Assembly (NCBI GenBank): GCA_030248135.1
Contig: JASANC010005170.1
Location: forward strand, 1 to 25,487
Direction of reading: 5' to 3'
From: Theristus sp. LFF4_11
Lineage: Eukaryota > Nematoda > Chromadorea > Monhysterida > Xyalidae
DNA length: 25,487 bases
Shown here: positions 9,018 through 23,500 of the stretch, piece by piece
Layout: every line of letters begins with the position of its first letter
Position numbering within the stretch: position 1 is the stretch's first letter
Program-made: the position numbers and the translations under genes
Notes under the pieces: generated by a model
The model's database searches: none
Seen by the model: only the letters and a program-made list of their open reading frames with translations
Told to the model about the DNA's origin: nothing

Positions 9018-10794
9018 TGTATTCTTGTTTTGTTTGGCTTCTGTTGACAAAAGTGTGTCTTATATTTGTTTGACGCAGCTGTTTCTGGGCCAATGTTTTT
9101 GTTTCATTTCTATGTTCTGTATTTTTTTTTCATTTTCTTTTGTTTTGTTCTTTTTCCCTCCATCCGGCACATTTCCAAACAGCAGCAGCGCTACAGTCAA
9201 GAACAGCACTTTGAATTGAAATTCTGAGCAGAGCAATTTGCGTTCTGGTTAAAAAAACACCGTTGTCGCGATTCTATAAATAACTGTTTCTCGGCAGTTT
9301 CCAAAATTTTCTGTTGAAGATTGAGCTCAGTTTTGTGCCGTATAAAGCAACGTGAACTGTAGATGGCACTGCTCTTCTTTGTTAAAGTAGAACTTTTTTG
9401 TGAAATTTTTCAACTGTGCGAATTTCACTTTTTTATTGAAAATTTCAATGTGCTAAGACAATCTTTGAAAAAAAGACAAAAATAAAAAGCTGAAAAATGG
9501 ATTCAAGTTTATTTGGTAGTGTTCGACATTTTTTAACGTACTTTCTGCTGAGCAACCAACACATGTTTTCACACCAACTGCACACGAAAACGCTAGAATA
9601 TTTTTTTTATTATTCAGTTGCATTGTGAAACACACAATTGCAAATCACAAAAAGGTAATACCTAAAAAAGGTAATACTCACATATTTTTGATATCGGGAT
9701 TAAAAGGAGGTGAATGAATTTTCAATGCATCACGCGAAAAAAATCAGCAGTAATGTTTTAGTCAGTGCTTTGTGTTCATTCTTAACAGGAGTCATTCACC
9801 AAAGTTAGACAACAAAAATTCTGTATCAATAAAATCTGTAAACAAACGGGAATAACTGAATGGAATAACATTGAATTGGATGACTAGTCTGTATTCAACG
9901 TTTGAAAAGAACACTGGTGAATGAATATAAGGTAGCAAAGCCCAAAGAGAGAGAACCGTGAACTTTTTCGTCTGAAAATGTTGTTACTCCATTTCACCAC
10001 CACTTTTGAACATCTCATCAGTCAAGATCAGGCAGGATTAATTCAGTAATTTCTGACATGGAAAGACGTGCGGTTGTTACGGAAGTGGAGCACACCGTTT
10101 TTAGCACACGGCTTTAAAAGTCGTCTACAATAATTTATTTTGGTTTTTTTTGTGTTTGAAAATGTATTGAACTTTGCATGTGTGTGTGAAAAAAGCCCTT
10201 CTTGACACACACATTTTTCGAATACCCCTTTTTCTGTTCGCTGGAACGTTCCGGGTAGGTATAGCATCAAAACTTTGTATGCTTTCAAGCAAACCATGTT
10301 TCGTGACCAAAATCGATTATCAAACATCACAAAACGTAAATGACCTTCGGAATTTTTCAGATTTTCGCATTACCTTTCATGCATCTGTTACCACGCGGTT
10401 GGAACAACGATTACTTTTTTCTTTTTTGAAAACGTGAAAGCACGCCAGTCGCATGCAATGCAGCGTTTCATAGAAGTTTTTTTGAAAAAAATCGTTAGGT
10501 TTTTTGAACTGTTTTTCAGCACTTGTCCGTTCCCGATGATTGTTGTGTTTGTTTTGTCGATTGTTATTGTAAAAAAGTTTTCTTAGGTTTGGTTGTCAGG
10601 CACATGTCACCTGCAAAAACGACACAGTGTTCAGTGCCTTTTTATTTTTTGGGGAGAAAATTGCAGCGTGCTGCTGAAAAACCAACTTGAAAAACTTGAT
10701 CCTTTTTTTGGTAACCATTCTGTGCAACGTGTCTATGTCCGCGTTATGTCAACAAAAGTCCGCCTCGATTCTCAAAAAATCCTGAAAGTCTCAA

Positions 10795-11934
10795 TTCCAA
10801 GAATGGATTAAGATTACAAAGTTTATTTTGTTGCGCAAGTGAACTCTACCATGCAGTCGCAAATAGTGCGCGTTTTTCGTTACAAAAAGCAGCATTGTAA
10901 CTGCGAAAATTCTTTTCAAAAAGCATCACCGGTAACTGCTTGTCAAAATGCAACCTAGACTTTCTTTATCTTTCCATTTCCAAACCTGCCCTCCAATTCT
11001 TGGAAATCTGCTCAATTCCAAGAATTGTTATTCATATTATTACCAACAAGACACCAAAAAATACTGAATAGTAAATAATGCGTGTGGTGTCTCCAGTGAG
11101 TCATAGACGTTTGTCTCAGTTTCATAACACGCGCGTCGGTTTTATTCTATTGCTCAGTTTTCGATTCTAAGCATGTTCAGTTTAAGTCCATTCCATCAGA
11201 AAAGTCAACACAGGCTGTGTTACCACCTCTGACCAATTCCAAGAATCGCACGCGAGTAGTTCATTGCTTTCTGAGCCTGTTTTCGGGTTAACTGTGCTGT
11301 TTTTTTGGTATTTTTGTTTATTTTGTGTTTGACACCGCGTCAGGGCAGACTGGTCTGGTTTGGTGGAGCATGGAAAGTGGTAATTTCAGTGAAAGACAGC
11401 GTTTTCGTGCTGCAAGTTGCCAGAGCTGTTACCACGCTTCTTGAAAGGTGATCTGAAAACTGAAAAGACGACAAAGCATAAAAATTTCCTGGTCCGCGAT
11501 TGCCCAAGTCCGCAATTGTCAAGGCCGCAATTGTCCAGGCCGCAGTTTTCCAGCCAAGATCGTCCAGGTCGCCACTGTGCATTAACCCCATGGACGAGCT
11601 TTCAGTTGAAAAATAGCTCTTCAGCAGCAGTAAAATGCGAAATTGCAGACATAAAAACCAAGCAACCACGCCGCTTCTCTTTTGGTTCCGCTTCCGCACC
11701 GTGGCTGTGTGCGTGCTTTTTCGGTTCCGTTCCAAAACCATCCAGTCCAATAGTTCAAACAATAACGGCGACAAAAGACGAACATTCTGGCGCGCTTTTC
11801 AAAACAAAAAAGCATCCGGGCCAAATCCCGCCTCTGTCGCACGGCACCGATAAATATACACACAACAGCGAATGCACACGCGTGCGTTTGTCAACAACCA
11901 ATCAGCGCGCAGGCTGGCTGGCCGATTCTTGGAA
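10795..11934. promoter_or_regulatory. Cluster of five TTCCAAGAA (TTCNNNGAA, STAT-type) sites
   Basis: Exact copies are at 10795-10803 (+), 10997-11005 (-), 11016-11024 (+), 11237-11245 (+) and 11926-11934 (-). Four share the longer core CAATTCCAAGAAT. The 9-mer matches the TTC-N3-GAA palindrome bound by STAT proteins, a family that nematodes possess. The copies lie 2.2-3.3 kb upstream of the actin ATG. They may be regulatory, or remnants of a dispersed repeat carrying this core. Confidence 0.4.
11491..11580. repeat. Degenerate 15-16 bp minisatellite, about six units
   Basis: Successive units approximate GGTCCGCAATTGTCCA, with the third and fourth the clearest and the last two decayed. Read in one frame it gives PQLSRPQLSRPQ, which is what gives the surrounding open frame its apparent repeat. 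I regard it as a simple repeat. Confidence 0.6.
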
Positions 11935-12563
11935 TTGTGTCTGGGTCTGCGGGTTGGCTTTGACGCACGGCTCTATCATGCACATAAAAATGTGTTTAGA
12001 TCAGTGTGTTAGAGCGGTCGAGTTTTTTCCCGCCGCAGTATTTGCGTTTCCACGACCAACGCTTATTTTTATCGAACAATTTCCCAGCTCTAAAGTTTAG
12101 TTTCAACCTGTTACATTTGTTCATTTCATTGTGGAATGAGAACCATGTATTTATCATCATTATTTTGCTGATAACATTGCTAACACCCGCCTTTCAATTG
12201 TAACTGCGTCTGAAACCAGAAAAAACGGTTCAGTGGTTGTTGTCTCTGTGATTTGTCACGTTTTCAAAAGGCGGGTACCCGACATAAAAGAAGCGTTTCA
12301 TGCTTGCAACTGCTAGAACAGATTGGAACAAATACAACACCAACACAATACTATCAAAGTTAAAAAACACAAAGTCAAACATAGAGTTGCCATTGTCGTT
12401 CGCACGGTTCTGAAAGTTTTTGTTCCATGCATTTTTTAAATAAAATGTTGACATGAACATGAACTTACCCAAGTTTGTTTAAAACTGCAACTTTATCAAC
12501 ATGGGTCACTTTTTATCCGAACATTCTGTGAATAATTCATGTTTTTGAAGTGTGTGTGCCACC

Positions 12564-13312
12564 TAGAGATGTCAAGAAAAAAAAAAATTTTCTATTTTTT
12601 TTCTTTTAAAAAAAAAATTTTTTTTTAAATTTTTTTTTTAAATGAAAGTTGTTCAGAATTTTTCAGGGAGTCCGAATATCACCATCTGAGGAGCCACCGA
12701 CTTACCATATGACCCCCACTCATATGGGAGGAGGGTGAAAATTTCAGACTTGGTTTCGGCGACCCCATTTTCCCACCGACGACATCACGTCTCGTGTTTT
12801 GCCTCTCAATTCACCTCAAATAACATGGAAACAAGTTCCACAACAAACCGGTGTGATCACGCTGACGACACGAGGCGAAACAGCAACGAGCAACCAACGA
12901 AGTTACGCTTGCAGTGGCAGACAGTGCAATTTCCACCTTTCGAGATCCTGAAAAACGATGCGTAAATGTGAGTTCTCTGCTTCTATCTCACCTTAGCGAC
13001 ATCGGAATTTGTTGAACTAGCCTTTGCGACGCTCAAGTACTTCAATGCGCGAGTCGATCATCACTCACCAAGGCTGAAAACAGTCGATAAATCAATCCAG
13101 AATACCACCTGCAGCGTTGAAGACTAAGTGACAAGGTAAAGTCAAAGAAAATTTTTGTTGAACTTTCGAAAAATTATGCCAAAAACGGCATTTTCAGGGC
13201 ACATTAAAGAAAAAATTTCAAAAATTTTTAATAAAAAAAATTTAAAAAAATGCTTTTTTTTTACTTTTTTTTTAAATTAAAAAAAATTTTTTTTTTGACC
13301 CTTACATCTCTA
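12564..13312. mobile_element. Non-autonomous hAT-like element with 8-bp target duplication
   Basis: The 749-bp element starts TAGAGATGT and ends ACATCTCTA (inverted 9-bp termini). It is flanked by perfect 8-bp direct repeats GTGCCACC at 12556-12563 and 13313-13320. An 8-bp duplication and TAGAGATG-type ends are hallmarks of the hAT superfamily. Both subterminal regions are long A/T homopolymer tracts in inverted arrangement (about 12576-12642 and 13205-13297). The middle has a 76-codon open frame without a recognisable transposase domain. The intact duplication suggests a fairly recent insertion. Confidence 0.82.
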
Positions 13313-14115
13313 GTGCCACCACGCATCGTGCTGGCATGTGCCAGGGCGTTTCAAAGGGGTTCATCGTTGTGTTCGTGTTTGTTCATGGCTTTACCGTGAC
13401 GTGATAACAAGCATGCTTTTTTCATTGCGGATACGCTGTGACTGTCGCGAAAACTAAAAAGACCAAAAAAGGCTGCGCTGACTGAGAGATGTGCAAGATT
13501 TTTTTTGCTTTAAACACTTGTTTTGACTTTTGAGTCTGACTTTTATGGGTATTTTTTAATTTTAGAAAAAAACTCTTCAGGTTGCGTTTTTTATTCAAAA
13601 AATACCGTAATTTGCAAGTTTTTAGTTGACCAATCAACTTTTTGTATACATTCTTAAAAGTGATTTTTTTGATTTTTGATCTGAGGTTGCTTGTGATGAG
13701 TCGTTGTAGGTTCCTAATCCTAAACCTAATCCTAATCCTAAGCCAAGCCTTTTTGATAAGGTGAAAATGATCAATTTAGTTTTTGCATTTTTTTCTTTCC
13801 TGTGTTATGGAGGAGGAGCACCGGAACTGCAGATGCAGCTGTTTTAATAATGATGCATTACGTCACTTCTCACGCTCACGCACGCTACGCAATATTCAGT
13901 ATTCACGTTTTGTTTCATGCATTTTTGTTTCTTGTTTGTGGGAAGAAAGGAAATGTTTTTTCATGGTGTCGTTTACTTTCTGTTAATGAAGCCTGCCTGT
14001 TTTCTTTCAGCCAGTTCGCATTATTTCACGCCCGGTGGTTGTGCTTGTGCAAATTCTCGTAAATCGTGACATTCCATTTTTATTCCACCAATCCAGCTTT
14101 TAGTTTTCTTCGAAA
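13313..14115 (+). other. Proximal upstream region of the actin gene
   Basis: No gene is visible. It holds the telomere-like hexamer run at 13713-13744. Close to the actin ATG are two acceptor-like CAG sites, one ending near 14010 (ttctttcag) and one at 14096 (accaatccag). Either could receive a spliced leader or close a 5'UTR intron. I found no unambiguous CArG or TATA box. Confidence 0.4.
13713..13744. repeat. Interstitial telomere-like hexamer run (CCTAAN)
   Basis: Five consecutive hexamers CCTAAT, CCTAAA, CCTAAT, CCTAAT, CCTAAG. Read on the other strand they are TTAGG-type, one base away from the nematode telomere unit TTAGGC. It is short and degenerate, so an ancient interstitial telomere fragment and chance simple repeat are both possible. 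Confidence 0.6.
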
Positions 14116-17430
<3,315 letters not shown>

Positions 17431-17664
17431 GCACAAAATGCTCCCGCTCTGGAATTTTGCGTTTGTTTAATTTTCACCAGAAATTGTCGGTCGATGTTTC
17501 TATTTTTTTGCGTTGAGAATTTGATACCGTCATTGTGAGGGAACGTTTTCGGCATTATGTGTTACGAAATGTGCTGATTGTTATGTTGCATCGGTTTATT
17601 GGAACCTGTCACTTTACTTTGGCACACACATTGTGTGGCTTTGTTTGTGTATCTGGCCGATTCT

Positions 17665-17670
17665 AATAAA
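17665..17670 (+). terminator. Poly(A) signal of the actin gene
   Basis: AATAAA lies 235 bases after the actin stop codon, in a T/G-rich 3' region, and is followed by further T-rich sequence. It is the first canonical hexamer I noticed well clear of the stop; an earlier AAT-rich site cannot be excluded. Confidence 0.6.
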
Positions 17671-18940
17671 CAAACTGTATCATGTAATGATTCATTGCGC
17701 TATTTCACTTTGCGCTGGCAGTGACGGTATTGAATTGTTTTTTACTATCTCTGCTTTTCCCTCCAGCTTATGATGTTTTCTATAGACGCGGTGTTGTTGT
17801 TTCGTTGTGGTTTGTTTATTATTTGTCGTTGACCACATCCAGATTGGCTTGTGTTCAGTCAGACTCAGTTCTATTCCCGATGTGAGATGTTTCGGTGAGC
17901 AAAAAAACGCGGATTGGCGTTAGCTATTGTTTTTAAATTTCTTTCTACTGAACGCTGATAGCGGGTGATAAATGTGGTGGTTGAGACAGAAAAACTGTTT
18001 TGAAGCGATAATTCAATTGCAACAGAAAACGATTTTTAAAAGAAACTATTCAGTCCATTCAACTTCGTCATTTGTTTTGTATTGTTGAATAATTTTTTTT
18101 GATTGATGAACCAACATTCGTTGAGCACACGGTGGAATCTTTGTGACTGGCTCTCTCGTAAACTGGGTACCGTTTTTCTGTTTTGTTTTGTTTTAAACTG
18201 TGAACTTTGGTGAATTCCGTAACGTTTTAGTATTTCACGCACCAATAGTAACTTTGTTCGTTTGTTTTTAATGTCATGACTGAAAGTGATTTGGAAAGTC
18301 TGTGACAAGAGCAGTGCTAACAAATATTTGATTTTTTGTTGTCCATTCGAAATAAAAAAATGCAATGGTTTTTTTATTCTTGAACTTGTCACGCAACTTT
18401 GTGTAAATTATTTTGATCGAGGCAGGCAGTATCTGCTTTCGGCAGAGAAAGTTTTTGAAACAGCAACCGGTTTTGATCGGCCAAGCTTGTCCACTATTTA
18501 CCACGAAGTGTTTTTCCTTGTTTACTGCCAGCAATTAATTTAGTTATCATTGTTTTAGCGCATATATTCAGCGAAACCTGAACTGCAAAGCAAAAAACCA
18601 TGGAAACGGTCACAAAAAGTTCAACACATAAGAATTTCAAAAACGGGTTTAAATAAACATTTTAAGACAAATAACGCGAAGCATGGAACGAAAATACACG
18701 CATTTTTCTGAATGTTTGTTGTTTGGAAACAAATACAGGCAAACTGAATTTCTCAGCACTTCCACAATTTCGGACCCCCCGAAAAACACCGGCCTTCCAA
18801 CTGGAAATTATTGATTTGTAACGTTTAAAATAATAAGCAATCAATTTGTTTCAATGATACACATGGACACCAAAACCAACTTCCCTGGGCGGTGGGTACA
18901 AAGGAAACCGTGTGAAACTGACAATCACAGAGACATTCGG

Positions 18941-19014
18941 TACAGGGTGCTGCCAAAACAAACCTACAACCTGTGCTAACTTTGATTCAATTCAGGTTTT
19001 TGGTGCACCCTGTA
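18941..19014. mobile_element. 74-bp foldback element with mariner-like TACAGGGTGC ends
   Basis: Left end TACAGGGTGCTGCCAAAA; the right end, reversed, is TACAGGGTGCACCAAAA. The arms pair over 10 bp and again over CCAAAA after a one-base offset, and the element starts and ends in TA. TACAGGGTG-type termini occur in Tc1/mariner-family elements, so this is probably a minimal MITE. It lies about 105 bases downstream of the RAL stop codon, probably in that gene's 3'UTR. Confidence 0.6.
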
Positions 19015-19120
19015 CATGATGGAAACAAAATATGAACAGCAACAGAATACGGGCTATCAGAACTTGCAGCGATCGGACTAAATTGGTGACAAAAAACCCA
19101 GAGTAACATAATAAAAACTA

Positions 19121-20726
<1,606 letters not shown>

Positions 20727-21068
20727 CGCAATCGTCTCGTGTTTAGACGACGGTCGGCCGGTTTGCAAGTGCTCCTCGAACGGATTCGCAGGTGCGTAGT
20801 CGAAAGGACCGTTCTGAGGATCGTCGTGCACCGCTGCCGGGCCGTTCCTGTTGTTGTTGCGGTCCTTGTCGGCGTCTGCGCGCGGCGAGACCACGTATTC
20901 ACCCTGGGTGAGTTTGGCGCAACAGCAGCAGCAAACGGTGTCCCTGAGCTCAGCGAGGTGCCACTCGCGTTCGTGATAGCGCGCCGCAAGCCACTGGTAC
21001 TGCCGGCGCCACCACGCTGCAATGCGGTGCGGCCACGTTGCCAGCAGCGATTTTAAGGAGAGGGACAT

Positions 21069-21874
21069 TCTTTCGGGTGGGGGACAACGCTTTGACTGCT
21101 GCGCGTTCTTTGGTCAGACCATTTTACGCGGGTTTTTTGGCTCTTTTTCCTTGTCAAGCAACACAGTGTGAGTGGAATGCGCTAGCGGGATAACAGAACA
21201 GAGGTTATGGACAACAACGTGTAAAGTGCACTATGCCAGATGACGTGACAGTTTCTTTTTCGTCTGCCTTTGACCTACATTGATTCGTTCATCAGCAGCC
21301 GTTGAATTTGGCAACAAAAAACAAGACGCATTGTTTCTCCATTTACTTTCACCAACAGAGATCCAAGGTCAATCAGACTGTTTGTAATGCATGTGAAAAA
21401 ATGTAAAATAACAGTAACGTTCTGACATCAAAAGGACACAGTTAAAAATTCCAATTTGTATGCACAAAAATAGAAAAAAATTAAGCCAATCAATATTGAC
21501 TTAAGTTTAAAACAGATATTTACGAAATGAGATATTATAAAACTTGCAGAGACTTATTGATGAAAGTTGTGTGTACTGGAAAATTTGTGTTACTTATCAC
21601 TGAAATATGAACGGGAACTTATTGTTGTTGTTGTGACAGTCTGTCTATGATTATGATACACGAACACGACACTATTATCACACACATTGATACTAATACG
21701 GCTGGTCTGTGTGGGGCATGGAAACACCGTGCCAAACGCTGTTTTTGCAAAGATACGCACCCCAGTAAAACTCCGTTTAAGATGAAAGAGAGAGCACAGG
21801 GAGAGATGAAAAACAGAAACAGTGACACACAGAAATACTCGCCGGTATTTTAGCTTTTCAGCAGTAAGGAAGGA
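21069..21874. other. Upstream flank of the RAL gene
   Basis: No gene is visible on either strand. It is AT-rich with short random frames, and should contain the RAL promoter. Nothing in it matches a named element that I can defend. Confidence 0.4.
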
Positions 21875-22347
21875 TACCGTATTACCCCCAATAAACCCCC
21901 ATGGGGGATTAATACGTCAGCGACTTTTAGGGGTGGGGGTTTATTGGTGGGGGGGATTATTGGTGGGGGGGATTATTGGTGGGGGGGGGGTTTATTTACA
22001 AAAAATTCTAGGGGTGGGGGTCTGTTGAAAAATGGCAAAAATACCTTGGATGGCAGGCAAGAAAGTCGCAGAAACTTCTACTCTACATAGAAATTTCCTT
22101 TTATAACAGCCTTTTGTAATGAAATTACTATTAACTCACCCATTTGGGGCCTTTGGTAGCACAATTTCATCATTTTCACTGCAACCAGCCACTGAATTCG
22201 CTGGGTATGTGTTTCAAACAGGTCTCCAATAATCCCCCATGGGGGATTATTTGTGGGGGGATTATTCGGAAACTGGTCGGGGGGTGGGGTTTATTGGTGG
22301 GGGGGGATTAATGGTGGGGGGGATGGTTTAATGGGGGTAATACGGTA
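21875..22347. mobile_element. G-rich MITE-like element sharing TACCGTA ends with the element at 8752
   Basis: The ends are inverted repeats of about 23 bp with one mismatch, starting TACCGTATTACCCCCA at 21875 and mirrored at the right end (ATACGGTA to 22347). The outer TACCGTA matches the 266-bp element, suggesting one superfamily with TA duplication. The subterminal DNA is packed with G-runs on the plus strand (TTATTGGTGGGGGGGA units at about 21940-21991, and again at 22240-22338). No coding capacity was seen. Confidence 0.75.
21930..22020 (+). repeat. Tandem TTATTGGTGGGGGGGA units; G-quadruplex candidate
   Basis: At least three near-identical 15-16 bp units carry G-runs of four to ten, with a further GGGGTGGGGG at the end. 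Four or more G-runs with short loops occur on one strand, which is the pattern for intramolecular G-quadruplexes. The array lies wholly inside the MITE-like element. Confidence 0.65.
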
Positions 22348-23058
22348 TGATGCACGGTGAACTTCGATAAAATGATGAAATTATACGCTTTGAAGAAAGT
22401 GAACGACAACTAACTGAAATTGGTTACAATTGGAATACAATGCGACAATGACCTGAGCATATGTCATGGCATGTATTGTATATGGAGCTGCAACACTTTT
22501 CATCTAAAATCAGCAACAAAAACACAAGGATTTCGTACAATACGGGGATGGACGGAAACCAGAAAAGAGGAAACGAAGCAAACGCCTTTGAAGTACATGC
22601 ACTACTACAAACTACTTTGCGCCCTAAATTTAGCAATAAAACATTTCAGCAGTCAGCCGGAGCTAAAACCAGAGAAGGGCGCGCACAATTGTGCGTTTTG
22701 CGGCAAACAGGCAATGCAGACTTAACCTAAACAAAACGGCTTTGATGCAGAATAACAACAACAATGAAGCGCTCACTCAACAAAGCTGTTCAAACATGCT
22801 GGTTGCAACAACCGAAAAAACCGACCAAGCCATTTTTATCAACAACTGGGCGGGTCAGTCAGTACTAGCAGAGGAGCAAGTGAAATTTTTGGGTTTTTAC
22901 TTTTTCCGAACTGATTTGGTATTTTTCATTGATTATACCGAAAAACAAACTCGACACTGAGGAGAAATGAAAATAATAAGAGTCAGTCTGAAGAAAGCAA
23001 TAAAACGCCGAAAGCTTGACCAACAGCCGTGTAGCCGCCAAACGGCCGCATTTTATAC
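22348..23058. other. Non-coding stretch between the G-rich element and the minus-strand exon
   Basis: Overlapping short frames exist on both strands, but none has a recognisable domain. Later exons of the minus-strand gene at 23059-23500 could lie here; I could not identify one with matching phase. Confidence 0.3.
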
Positions 23059-23500
23059 CTCTGCTAAAAATCGTCGTGCAAGGGTGCCGCAAGCAGGCAC
23101 AACAGCAACAGCAAGTCTCGGTGTCAGCTGAATCAGACGCATGTTTATCGTCAACAACAAATTTCACGCCACGTTGTTGCGCGGTTGTTGTGGTGGTGGC
23201 AGTGTTCACTGCGCTGGATGACTCAGCAGTCGTGTTGCTCTTATCGCCCTTGTCGTGCTTGATTTCGTCACCTGTTGTCCTCGCTCGACGCTCCGCAGTT
23301 CTTGTGAAATTCGGACGTGTTGACGAAACTTCATTGCTGCTAGTTATTGCGTTAGCTGTGGTCGTCTTGGCAACCGGTGAAGGTGAATCGAATGGATTCG
23401 TGTTCTTTTTGGAGTGCGTCGGCTGTTCAGTGACCACGAAATCCAAGTCAACCTCCGAGTCATGTATCACGGTCTCGGAAACGGTGGACGGAAATGCCAT
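23059..23500 (-). CDS. Possible first exon of an unidentified gene: polar Thr/Ser-rich protein with Cys run
   Basis: On the minus strand an open frame begins at aaaATGGC (23500) and reaches a candidate donor AGAG|GTATAA, giving about 147 codons and phase 1. The product starts MAFPSTVSETVIHDSEVDLD, has TNPFDSP (an NPF-type endocytic motif), a long Ser/Thr/Asp/Lys-rich stretch, then ETCCCCCACLRHPC, which could be palmitoylated. I do not recognise the family. The opposite strand is also open here, because the CAG/GTT-type repeats suppress stops, so coding status is uncertain. The NPF plus Cys-run pairing recurs in the RAL long exon 2 kb away; the two might be alternative first exons, but phases do not support a direct join. 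Confidence 0.3.

Larger units (their letters stand above)
9018..12563. other. Long intergenic region between the cysteine-rich gene and the hAT-like element
   Basis: No convincing gene. AATAAA at 9481-9486 could end the upstream transcript. Visible structure is five copies of TTCCAAGAA/TTCTTGGAA (10795-11934) and a 15-16 bp minisatellite at 11491-11580. A plus-strand frame is open for 227 codons at 11417-12100; it is repeat-containing and has no recognisable domain, so I do not call it. A locally GC-richer stretch at about 11850-11910 has GATAAATATA and CCAAT-like sequence and could be a distal promoter. Confidence 0.5.
17431..19120. other. Intergenic region between converging actin and RAL genes
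   Basis: The first 240 bases are actin 3'UTR up to the AATAAA at 17665-17670; the last part is the 3'UTR of the minus-strand RAL gene. Between them I see no gene, only AT-rich DNA with short random frames and a 74-bp foldback element (18941-19014). Confidence 0.55.

Noticed and set aside
12735..12965. 76-codon frame inside the hAT-like element
   Set aside because: No zinc finger or hAT dimerisation motif is visible; most likely a chance frame in a non-autonomous element.
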